Shown here piece by piece: positions 28,509 to 35,761 of a DNA stretch of 57,585 bases. The first letter of the stretch is position 1. The number at the start of each line of letters is the position of its first letter. Made by a program: the position numbers and the translations under genes. The DNA lies in assembly GCF_002735705.1 (NCBI RefSeq), contig NZ_PDZL01000028.1, forward strand, positions 1 to 57,585. Direction: 5' to 3'. Source of the DNA: Janthinobacterium sp. BJB426. GTDB lineage: Bacteria; Pseudomonadota; Gammaproteobacteria; Burkholderiales; Burkholderiaceae_D. Under the pieces are notes generated by a model. That model made no database searches, was not told the DNA's origin, and saw only the letters and a program-made list of their open reading frames with translations.

Positions 28509-29942
28509 ATGAGCAATACACTCGCCTCTCCGTCCCTGCCCTTGCTGTCGCGCGCCTCGGGCGAAACCCTGATCGACCAGATCGCGCGCTCGCTGGCGGC
28601 GCGCATCGACGACAAGCTGCTGCGCGGCGGCGCGCGCATGCCGTCGATCCGCCAGTGCGCCGCCAGCCTGGACGTGTCGTGCGCCACGGTGGTGGCCAGC
28701 TACGACAAGCTGGTGGCGCGCGGCTACCTGGAATCGCGGCGCGGCGCCGGCTTTTTCGTGCGCGAGCGCTCGCCCCTGAACACGCCGGCGCCGCCCGCTG
28801 GCGCGCAGGACGCGGTGGCGCAGCCGATGGACGTGGTGTGGTTGATCCGTAACATGTTTCGCCAGACACCGTCCATCCCCGCGCCCGGTTCCGGCATGCT
28901 GCCCGCCGAATGGCTCGATGGCGACCTGGTGGCGCGCGCCTTGCGCGACGTCAGCCGCCAGCCTGGCAGTTTGCTGCTCGGTTACGGCGCGCCGCAGGGT
29001 TTCCTGCCGCTGCGCCAGCAGTTGCAGCTGAAGCTGGCGGAGCTGGAAATCGCCTGCCCGCCCGAGCAGATCGTCACCACGGTGGGCGTGATGCAGGCGC
29101 TGGACCTGGTGGCGCGCGAGTTTGCCCGCCCCGGCGAGACCATTTTCGTCGACGATCCCGCGTACTGGCTGATGTTCGGTGCCTTTGCCGCCATGGGCAT
29201 GAATGTCATCGGCATCCCGCGCCTCGGTGATGGCCCCGATATCGCCGTGCTGGCCGAGCTGGCGGCCCTGCACCGTCCCAGGCTGTACGTGATCAATTCG
29301 GTGCTGCACAACCCCAGTTCGACGTCGCTGTCGGCGGCCAAGGCGTTTCAGGTGCTGCGTCTGGCCGAACAGCATGATTTTCTCATCGTCGAAGACGATA
29401 TTTATTGCGACATGCATCCCGGTGGCGCGGTGCAGCCGGCCACGCGCCTGGCCGCGCTGGACCAGCTGCGCCGCGTGATTTACCTGGGCGGCTTTTCCAA
29501 GAGCCTGGCGGCGAATCTGCGCGTGGGCTTCATCGCCACGTCCCCGGAACGGGCGCAGCGCCTGGCCGACCGCAAGATGCTGGCTACCCTCACCACCAGC
29601 GACATCGGCGAAAGGGTCGTGTATAAAATCCTCTCGCAAGGGCTGTACCGCAAGCATGCGGAGCGCCTGCGCGCGCGGCTCGACAAGGTGCGCGACGGTA
29701 CCTACCGCAAGGTCGAACAGGCGGGCTTGTGCTTCGAGCCGGCATCGGCGGGCATGTTCGTGTGGGCCGATGCGGGCTGCGACACGAATGTCCTGGCCGA
29801 AAAAGCGCTGGCCGAAGGCCTGGTGCTGGCGCCGGGCAGCCTGTTTTCCCCGCGCCAGCTACCGTCGACCCGCATGCGCCTGAACCTGGCCACGGTGCAG
29901 GACGAGCGCATCTGGGCGTTTTTCGGCCGCACACTGGGGTAA
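28509..29942 (+). CDS. MocR/PdxR-type regulator (GntR HTH fused to aminotransferase domain)
   Basis: A 477-residue fusion. Residues about 15-85 form a GntR winged helix (ARMPSIRQCAASLDVSCATV, YLESRRGAGFFV). The rest is a fold-type-I aminotransferase domain with GYGAPQGFLPLRQQL, DDPAYW, NPSSTS and PLP lysine K331 in GGFSKSLAANLRVGF. The EamA transporter gene is its divergent neighbour and likely target. ATG 28509 is preceded by only a weak ribosome site, and an ATG at 28501 ends after three codons. Confidence 0.93.
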   Translation: MSNTLASPSLPLLSRASGETLIDQIARSLAARIDDKLLRGGARMPSIRQCAASLDVSCATVVASYDKLVARGYLESRRGAGFFVRERSPLNTPAPPAGAQDAVAQPMDVVWLIRNMFRQTPSIPAPGSGMLPAEWLDGDLVARALRDVSRQPGSLLLGYGAPQGFLPLRQQLQLKLAELEIACPPEQIVTTVGVMQALDLVAREFARPGETIFVDDPAYWLMFGAFAAMGMNVIGIPRLGDGPDIAVLAELAALHRPRLYVINSVLHNPSSTSLSAAKAFQVLRLAEQHDFLIVEDDIYCDMHPGGAVQPATRLAALDQLRRVIYLGGFSKSLAANLRVGFIATSPERAQRLADRKMLATLTTSDIGERVVYKILSQGLYRKHAERLRARLDKVRDGTYRKVEQAGLCFEPASAGMFVWADAGCDTNVLAEKALAEGLVLAPGSLFSPRQLPSTRMRLNLATVQDERIWAFFGRTLG

Positions 29943-29964
29943 AACAGCACATTTTTCGGGAGCT

Positions 29965-29992
29965 CTTGAAATCGCTTGTACCATCCCCAACT
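29965..29992 (+). promoter_or_regulatory. Sigma-32 heat-shock promoter of htpG
   Basis: CTTGAAA (29965-29971), a 13-bp spacer, then CCCCAACT (29985-29992). The -35 element is a perfect match to the sigma-32 consensus and the -10 matches 7 of 8 positions of CCCCATNT. It lies 38 bp before the htpG start, immediately after the MocR stop. Confidence 0.9.
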
Positions 29993-30030
29993 CCGTAGAA
30001 TCCGTCCATCCACAAGACTATGAGGTAAAA

Positions 30031-31950
30031 ATGGCTGTCTCCGAAAAGCAAACCCTGGGTTTTCAGACCGAAGTGAAGCAAATGCTGCACCTGATGATCC
30101 ATTCCCTGTACTCGAACAAGGAAATCTTCCTGCGCGAATTGATCTCGAACGCGTCCGACGCGGCCGACAAATTGCGCTTCGAGGCGATCGATAACGACGC
30201 CCTGTACGGCAACGATCACGAATTGAAGATCAAGGTCAGCTTCGACAAGGATGCGCGCACCATCACCATTTCCGACAACGGCATCGGCATGACCCGTGAC
30301 GAGGCGATCTCGCACCTGGGCACCATCGCCAAGTCGGGCACCAAGGAATTCTTCGGCAAGCTGTCGGGCGACCAGCAGCAGGACGCAGCCCTGATCGGCC
30401 AGTTCGGCGTGGGCTTCTATTCGGGCTTCATCGTCGCCGACAAGATCACCGTCGAAACGCGCCGCGCCGGCGCGGACGCCTCTGAAGGCGTGCGCTGGGA
30501 ATCGGCCGGCGAAGGCGATTACAGCATCGAGACCATCGAAAAAACGGGCCGTGGCACGGACATCATCCTGCACTTGCGCGAAGGCGAGGACGAATTGCTG
30601 TCGAGCTGGAAGATCAAGTCCATCATCCGCAAATACTCGGACCATATCTCGCTGCCGATCGTGATGCAGAAAGAAGAGTGGGACGACGAGAAAAAGGAAA
30701 CCGTCCTGAAAGACGAATTCGAAACCGTCAATCAGGCCAGCGCCCTGTGGGCCCGCAACAAGGCCGATATCACGCCGGAACAGTACGACGAATTCTACAA
30801 GCACGTATCGCACGACTTCCAGTCGCCGCTCACGCATACGCACAACCGCGTGGAAGGGCGCAGCGAATACACGCAGCTGCTGTACATCCCGGCCAAGGCG
30901 CCGTTCGACATGTGGGACCGCAACAAGCGCGGCGGCATCAAGCTGTACGTCAAGCGCGTCTTCATCATGGACGATGCCGAGCAGCTGATGCCAACCTACC
31001 TGCGTTTCGTGCGCGGGGTGATCGACTCGGCCGACCTGCCGCTGAACGTGTCGCGTGAAATCCTGCAGGAGTCGCGCGACGTGAAAGTCATTCGCGAAGG
31101 CTCGACCAAGCGCGTGCTGGGCATGCTGGAAGAGCTGGCGAACGCGGACGAGCAGGACAAGAAGGACAAGTACGCCGTCTTCTGGAAGGAATTCGGCCAG
31201 GTGCTGAAAGAAGGCATTGGTGAAGACGCGGCCAACAAGGAACGTCTGGCCAAGCTGCTGCGCTTTGCGTCGACCGCCAACGACAGCGATGAACAAATCA
31301 CCTCGTTCGCCGACTACGTGGCGCGCATGAAGGAAGGCCAGGACAAGATCTATTACGTCACGGCCGACAACTACGCTGCCGCCAAGAACAGCCCGCACCT
31401 GGAAATCTTCCGCAAGAAGGGCGTCGAAGTGCTGCTGTTGACGGATCGCGTCGATGAATGGATGCTGTCGTTTATCCAGGACTTCGAAGGCAAGGAACTG
31501 GTCTCCGTCGCCAAGGGCGGCCTGGATCTGGGCGCGCTGGAAGACGAAGCGGAAAAGAAAGAGCACGAAGAAACGGAAACCTCGTACGCCGACCTGGTAG
31601 GCAAGATGAAGACTATGCTGGCCGACAAGGCCAAGGACGTGCGCGTCACGTTCCGTCTGACCGATTCGCCAGCCTGCCTGGTGGCCGATGAAAACGAATT
31701 GTCGGGCAACCTGCTGCGCATGCTCAAGGCGGCAGGCCAGAGCGCGCCGGAATCGAAGCCGATTTTGGAAATCAACCCGAACCACCCGCTGGTGACGCGT
31801 CTGAAGTATGAAGACGCGGAAGGCGGCAAGTTCGGCGACTGGGCCAACATCCTGTTCGACCAGGCCATGCTGGCCGAAGGCGGTTCGCTGGCCGACCCTG
31901 CCAGTTTCGTGAAACGCCTGAACGAATTGCTGCTCAATACGGCGAAGTAA
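30031..31950 (+). CDS. htpG: Molecular chaperone HtpG (Hsp90)
   Basis: A 639-residue bacterial Hsp90. The N-terminal GHKL ATPase domain shows FLRELISNASDAADKLRF, ISDNGIGMTRDE and GQFGVGFYSGF. The middle domain has LPLNVSREILQ, and the C-terminal dimerisation domain ends with RLNELLLNTAK. Length and motif order are as expected for HtpG, which remodels client proteins with DnaK. GAGGTA precedes the ATG. A sigma-32 promoter lies upstream and a strong terminator downstream, so it is monocistronic. Confidence 0.98.
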   Translation: MAVSEKQTLGFQTEVKQMLHLMIHSLYSNKEIFLRELISNASDAADKLRFEAIDNDALYGNDHELKIKVSFDKDARTITISDNGIGMTRDEAISHLGTIAKSGTKEFFGKLSGDQQQDAALIGQFGVGFYSGFIVADKITVETRRAGADASEGVRWESAGEGDYSIETIEKTGRGTDIILHLREGEDELLSSWKIKSIIRKYSDHISLPIVMQKEEWDDEKKETVLKDEFETVNQASALWARNKADITPEQYDEFYKHVSHDFQSPLTHTHNRVEGRSEYTQLLYIPAKAPFDMWDRNKRGGIKLYVKRVFIMDDAEQLMPTYLRFVRGVIDSADLPLNVSREILQESRDVKVIREGSTKRVLGMLEELANADEQDKKDKYAVFWKEFGQVLKEGIGEDAANKERLAKLLRFASTANDSDEQITSFADYVARMKEGQDKIYYVTADNYAAAKNSPHLEIFRKKGVEVLLLTDRVDEWMLSFIQDFEGKELVSVAKGGLDLGALEDEAEKKEHEETETSYADLVGKMKTMLADKAKDVRVTFRLTDSPACLVADENELSGNLLRMLKAAGQSAPESKPILEINPNHPLVTRLKYEDAEGGKFGDWANILFDQAMLAEGGSLADPASFVKRLNELLLNTAK

Positions 31951-31972
31951 ACGCCTTGCTGTCGACGTAATC

Positions 31973-32011
31973 AAGCCGGCCCTTTCTGCGTGAAAGGGCC
32001 GGCTTTTTTTT
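31973..32011 (+). terminator. Intrinsic terminator of htpG
   Basis: AAGCCGGCCCTTTC (31973-31986), loop TGCGT, GAAAGGGCCGGCTT (31992-32005), then a run of T residues. Confidence 0.95.
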
Positions 32012-32051
32012 ATGCTACAGTGCGCGATTATTTTATTTTGTGGAAATAGCA

Positions 32052-32489
32052 ATGGCGCATTGCCCTGCATGTGACAGTTCCAACGTTCAACGCCTCTCCA
32101 TGGTGCATGCCTCCGGCATTTCCGGCACATCGACCCATATGTCGGGCAGGATCGATGGTGATTTCATCCACGGCCATGCGCATACGCGCAGCCAGACCTT
32201 GTTGTCGCGCCAGGCCGCCAGGCCGGCGATGCAGGCGGGCCAGAAGGTAGGACTGATCGTGTTGGGCGTCATCGCTTTCGTCATCGCCGCCGTCGTCTTT
32301 TACCAGGCCGGCGCAAATGGCCTGTTCTGGATATTCGTGGCAGGGGGCGTCGTCTCCATCGCCTGGTCGCAAACGGCCTTCATCGCCAATTGGGACAAGG
32401 ATGCCGCCGCCATGCAGGACAAATATGCGCGTACCTTCATGTGCCATGCCTGCGGCCACCGCTTCGTTCCCGTACTCAGGCAACCATGA
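32052..32489 (+). CDS. Membrane protein with split zinc-ribbon cysteines
   Basis: A 145-residue protein with CPAC at residues 4-7 and CHAC near the C-terminus (MCHACGHRF), which together can form a zinc ribbon. Between them are two hydrophobic segments (KVGLIVLGVIAFVIAAVVFY and GLFWIFVAGGVVSIAW). This suggests a small inner-membrane protein with both cysteine pairs on the cytoplasmic face. Start ATG 32052 has a GGAA upstream. Its stop overlaps the next start (ATGA), so the two are co-translated. The function is unknown. Confidence 0.75.
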   Translation: MAHCPACDSSNVQRLSMVHASGISGTSTHMSGRIDGDFIHGHAHTRSQTLLSRQAARPAMQAGQKVGLIVLGVIAFVIAAVVFYQAGANGLFWIFVAGGVVSIAWSQTAFIANWDKDAAAMQDKYARTFMCHACGHRFVPVLRQP

Positions 32490-32851
32490 AAAACCGCCTG
32501 GTGGCGGGCCTGGGCGCGCACGCGCTGGGCTGCCTGCTGTTTATTGTGTTGAGCTGGCTGGGTTTTTACCTGTACACGCAGCTGTTCGGCAGCCTCGGCT
32601 CGCGCGGTGTGGCCGGCGGCCTGGCCTTGCTGCTCGTGTTTTACGTGTATGCGGGGACGAATCTGCTACTGGCGCTGCTGCCGCCCGGCAGGTGGAAGCC
32701 GGCGCTGTGCGGCTTGCTGGGCGCGGCCGTGCTCGCGTATCTGTTGCCCCAGCATCCGCTGCGGGCGATCTACTTCAGCGCGCTGGCGGGCGGCTTGAGC
32801 TGGCTGGCCGTGCTGGCCAGCGCGCGTTTAAGCGGATACCTGCGCGGCTGA
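32486..32851 (+). CDS. Small polytopic membrane protein
   Basis: A 121-residue protein with about four membrane helices (ALGCLLFIVLSWLGFYLY, GGLALLLVFYVYAGTNLLLA, ALCGLLGAAVLAYLL, IYFSALAGGLSWLAVLA). The ATG overlaps the stop of the zinc-ribbon protein gene by four bases, indicating a two-gene unit. I recognise no family. Its last 24 bases overlap the end of the convergent hydrolase gene. Confidence 0.7.
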   Translation: MKNRLVAGLGAHALGCLLFIVLSWLGFYLYTQLFGSLGSRGVAGGLALLLVFYVYAGTNLLLALLPPGRWKPALCGLLGAAVLAYLLPQHPLRAIYFSALAGGLSWLAVLASARLSGYLRG

Positions 32852-33559
32852 CAGGCCAGCGAGAAAAGCGGTGACGGCGCTGGCTGCCGCTTCCGGCGCC
32901 GCCTGCAGCAGCATGTGCGGCGCAGCGATGTCGGCCAGTTGCGCGCCGGGCGCCTGCAGCAGTATCTGCAGGGCGTTCGCCGGCGGCACCAGGCGGTCGT
33001 GGCGCGCGCGCAGATACAGCACGGGCAGGCTGCCGCGCGCGAAGCTGCGCGAGGCGTCGGTTTCCAGCACGGCGCGCAGGCGCTGGCGCAGTACGCTGGG
33101 CGGCACTTGCGCCAGCGCCGCTGCCAGTTCATCCTGCAATTCCGGCGTGGAGTGGGGCGCCAGCAGCGCCTGGCGCAGGGCGAAGCCGGGCATGGCGCCA
33201 AAGGGCACAAGGCCGAGCAGGTGGCGCAGCGGCGCCAGCATCGGACGCGGATTGCGCACGAATGAACAGCACAGGATCAGGGCGCGCATGCCGGGCGGCG
33301 GATCGGCGCGCAGGGCTGCCCCCAGCGGTCCGGAAAACGATTCGGCCAGCACGACGAAAGGGCGGTCCTGCGGCAAGCGCTCGCGCACGAATGCTTCCAG
33401 CGCCGCGTAATCGAGCGGTGCAGCCGGATAGGCGATGGCCAGGGTGTCGATGGCGGCCTGCGCGCGCAAGGCGGCGTCAAAACGGTGGAATAGCCGGGCT
33501 GTGCCATCCATGCCGGGCAGGAGGACAAGCAGGGGCGAGGCGTGGGTGGGAGTCGTCAT
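32828..33559 (-). CDS. Alpha/beta-hydrolase family protein
   Basis: A 243-residue alpha/beta-hydrolase. It has LLVLLPGMDGTARLF at the oxyanion region, a nucleophile elbow AESFSGPLG (a variant of GxSxG), an acid in RARHDRLVPP and a histidine in APHMLLQ. A thioesterase or lipase activity is possible; the substrate is unknown. ATG 33559 is chosen because the hydrophobic first strand begins soon after it; in-frame ATGs a few codons upstream are equally permissible. Confidence 0.8.
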   Translation of the reverse strand: MTTPTHASPLLVLLPGMDGTARLFHRFDAALRAQAAIDTLAIAYPAAPLDYAALEAFVRERLPQDRPFVVLAESFSGPLGAALRADPPPGMRALILCCSFVRNPRPMLAPLRHLLGLVPFGAMPGFALRQALLAPHSTPELQDELAAALAQVPPSVLRQRLRAVLETDASRSFARGSLPVLYLRARHDRLVPPANALQILLQAPGAQLADIAAPHMLLQAAPEAAASAVTAFLAGLSAAQVSA

Positions 33560-33693
33560 TGCGGCCATCATAGCAGCCGCGCCGCCGCACGCACCGTCCG
33601 CCAGCCGCACGGCATGGGGGCTGGCGCCATGCTAGAATCGCCAGCGCGCCATGCGTGGCCGTAAGAGCGGCCAAATCCCCGACAGACAGAATC

Positions 33694-34731
33694 ATGCATA
33701 TCATTTTTTCGAATTACCGTACCCTGGGCGGCGCCTTGCTGGCAGCGGCCTGCGTCCTTTCCCAGCCTGCCCGCGCCACGGCGGCACCCTCTGCGCCGGC
33801 CGGGAAAAGCCTGTCCTCGCTGCTGGCCGGCGGTCCCTTGCCGCGCCTGAGCGAAGACCCGCAAGTGCGCGCGGCCCTGTTCGATTTCTTCGGTTACGCG
33901 CGCGGCAGCTACACGGAAGACGATGAACTGCTGCTGGCGCAGGCGCTCGAAGCGATCAGCGAAAAGCGCGACGCCACGCGTACCGTGCTGGCCGATGGCC
34001 GCCAGTTGCTGGCGTCGATGAATGACCGCAAGCAGGGCCGTGAGCGGGGCGCCATGTTGCTCGACAAGCGCGGCGCCATCATCGCCTTTGGCCTGGTCAA
34101 CGGGCATTGCCACCTGGAGGGCCAGCCGCTGGCGAAAGTCTGCAATCCCGATCCGAATGCGGTGCTGACGGTATTCCACCGCAAGGGCATGCTGGTCGGG
34201 GATGCGGCGCCCTTGCTGGCCTGGGCCAGGCAATTGCCGCCCATGCTGGCGTTGATCGCGGGCGACAAGGAAGCGGGCGCCGATGGGCAGAGGATCGCCA
34301 GCGTCGAATATGTGCTGGCGCAACCGGCCCTGCCGGGCTGGAACCGCGCCCAGCTGCCGCCCGCGTATCCGCCGGCGCTGCTGCCGCTGTTGCTCGATAA
34401 GTCCACGGTGTTGACGTCGGCCGGCGCCGGCGTGTTTGCCTATCCGCTTACCTTGAAGGGCAAGAAGCAGAACAATGTACTGGACCATGCCGAAGGCCGC
34501 CCGCCGCGCGACCTGGAAGTGGCGCTGCGCAGCTATGCCAGTTTCGATACGGTGGTGGAGCGCTATCGCCGGGTGGCCAAGGGCGCCAGGCTGCAACGCA
34601 ACGAGCGCACGGCCTACCTCGATGGCGACATGGGGCAGGGCAGTTACCGCGTCTACATCCGCAACACGGGCGCGGATGGCGTGATGATCGACGTGGCGCT
34701 ATGGCAGCGCAAGCTGGCGGCCGGCCGCTGA
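33694..34731 (+). CDS. Exported protein of unknown function
   Basis: A 345-residue protein with an N-terminal signal sequence (about residues 1-32, GGALLAAACVLSQPARATA). The mature part contains RGAMLLDKRGAIIAFGLVNGHCHLEG and CNPDPNAVLTVFHR, with an FDTVVERYRRVAKGAR stretch near the end. No catalytic motif is evident and I do not recognise the family. ATG 33694 begins the signal peptide; the frame extends upstream without a plausible start. It ends 3 bp from the end of the convergent repeat-protein gene. Confidence 0.72.
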   Translation: MHIIFSNYRTLGGALLAAACVLSQPARATAAPSAPAGKSLSSLLAGGPLPRLSEDPQVRAALFDFFGYARGSYTEDDELLLAQALEAISEKRDATRTVLADGRQLLASMNDRKQGRERGAMLLDKRGAIIAFGLVNGHCHLEGQPLAKVCNPDPNAVLTVFHRKGMLVGDAAPLLAWARQLPPMLALIAGDKEAGADGQRIASVEYVLAQPALPGWNRAQLPPAYPPALLPLLLDKSTVLTSAGAGVFAYPLTLKGKKQNNVLDHAEGRPPRDLEVALRSYASFDTVVERYRRVAKGARLQRNERTAYLDGDMGQGSYRVYIRNTGADGVMIDVALWQRKLAAGR

Positions 34732-34733
34732 TA

Positions 34734-35759
34734 TTAGCAAGGGCGCGCCTGTTCGTAGCCCAGTTGCGCCAGCTGCGCGGCGATGGCGTCGTCGCGTGTT
34801 TTCCTGCCCGTGCGCAGGCGCGCATGCGTCAGGGATGCGGGCAAGCCATGCGCCAGCAAGGCGTCGATGTCGAGCATGGTCTCGGATGCCGACAGCTGGC
34901 GCAGGGCGGGCAAGGTGGCCAGGCCGGGCAGGCTGTCGAGCGTCTTGCAGGTGTGCAGATTCAGGCGTTCGAGCGCGGGATTGGGGCCCAGCGCGATCTG
35001 CCGCAGCTTGATCTGGTCTTCCACCCATAGGGCCTGCAACAGCGGGAAACGGCCGATATCGCCCAGTGTTTCCAGGCCGCGTACGCGTATCACTTCCAAT
35101 TTCCGCAACAGCGGCGCCTCGATGTGCGCGAGCGATTCGCGGCCGCCCAGCTGCAACAGCAGCCTGTCCAGGCGGGCCATCTCCGAAATAAAATCCAGCG
35201 GCACCTTGTTCTTGATGCGGTACAGCGACAGCTCGTGCAGCGCCGGCAGGCTGGCCAGGGTGTCGATATGCTGGTGGTGGCCCTCGATGGCCAGGCTGGC
35301 CAGGTGCGCATACTGGCGCAGGGGCGCCAGGTCGATATTGTTTTTGGCCGACTCGCCCAGATACAGGAATTCGAGGCCGTGCAAATTGTCCAGCTGCAGG
35401 ATGTCGGCCTCGGCCAGCTGGTACACGCCCAGGCTCAGGCGCTTCAGGTGGCGCAGCTCGCCCAAGGTTTCCAGATGGATGGCTTGCCAGTGGCAATCGA
35501 TGGACAGGCTGGCCACATGCGGCAGCGCGCGCAGGATGCGGGCATCGAACACCCGCGGGTCGTAACCGTAGATGCGGATGGTCAGCGCCGTGCCGCAGTT
35601 GGCGGCCAGGGCGTCGAGGTCGGCCAGCAGCGGCTCCGGCTCGCCCAGGGTATCGAACTGCACCAGCACCTGCTGGCCGCCCGCGATGGCGGCGCGGATC
35701 GCCCTGGCGTCGATGCGCCCGGGATTCTGGATGCGCTGCGGCTGTGTTGTTTGCGTCAT
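34734..35759 (-). CDS. Leucine-rich-repeat-like cytoplasmic protein
   Basis: A 341-residue protein without a signal peptide. From about residue 75 onward it carries irregular leucine-rich repeats (LRHLKRLSLGVYQL, LHGLEFLYLGE, YAHLASLAIEG, LPALHELSLYRI, NPALERLNLHTC, LPALRQLSASE). Such proteins usually mediate protein binding. Two starts are possible: ATG 35765, which overlaps the upstream stop, and ATG 35759, which has AGGA 8 bases upstream and is preferred. It directly follows the MORN-repeat gene on the same strand, with ends touching, so they are probably co-expressed. Confidence 0.8.
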   Translation of the reverse strand: MTQTTQPQRIQNPGRIDARAIRAAIAGGQQVLVQFDTLGEPEPLLADLDALAANCGTALTIRIYGYDPRVFDARILRALPHVASLSIDCHWQAIHLETLGELRHLKRLSLGVYQLAEADILQLDNLHGLEFLYLGESAKNNIDLAPLRQYAHLASLAIEGHHQHIDTLASLPALHELSLYRIKNKVPLDFISEMARLDRLLLQLGGRESLAHIEAPLLRKLEVIRVRGLETLGDIGRFPLLQALWVEDQIKLRQIALGPNPALERLNLHTCKTLDSLPGLATLPALRQLSASETMLDIDALLAHGLPASLTHARLRTGRKTRDDAIAAQLAQLGYEQARPC

Positions 35760-35761
35760 GA

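Noticed and set aside
29590..32130. Very long open frame on the minus strand opposite htpG
   Set aside because: It lies wholly antisense to a confidently assigned Hsp90 gene, and its protein is rich in Arg/His/Val/Gln as expected for a codon-phase shadow in GC-rich DNA.
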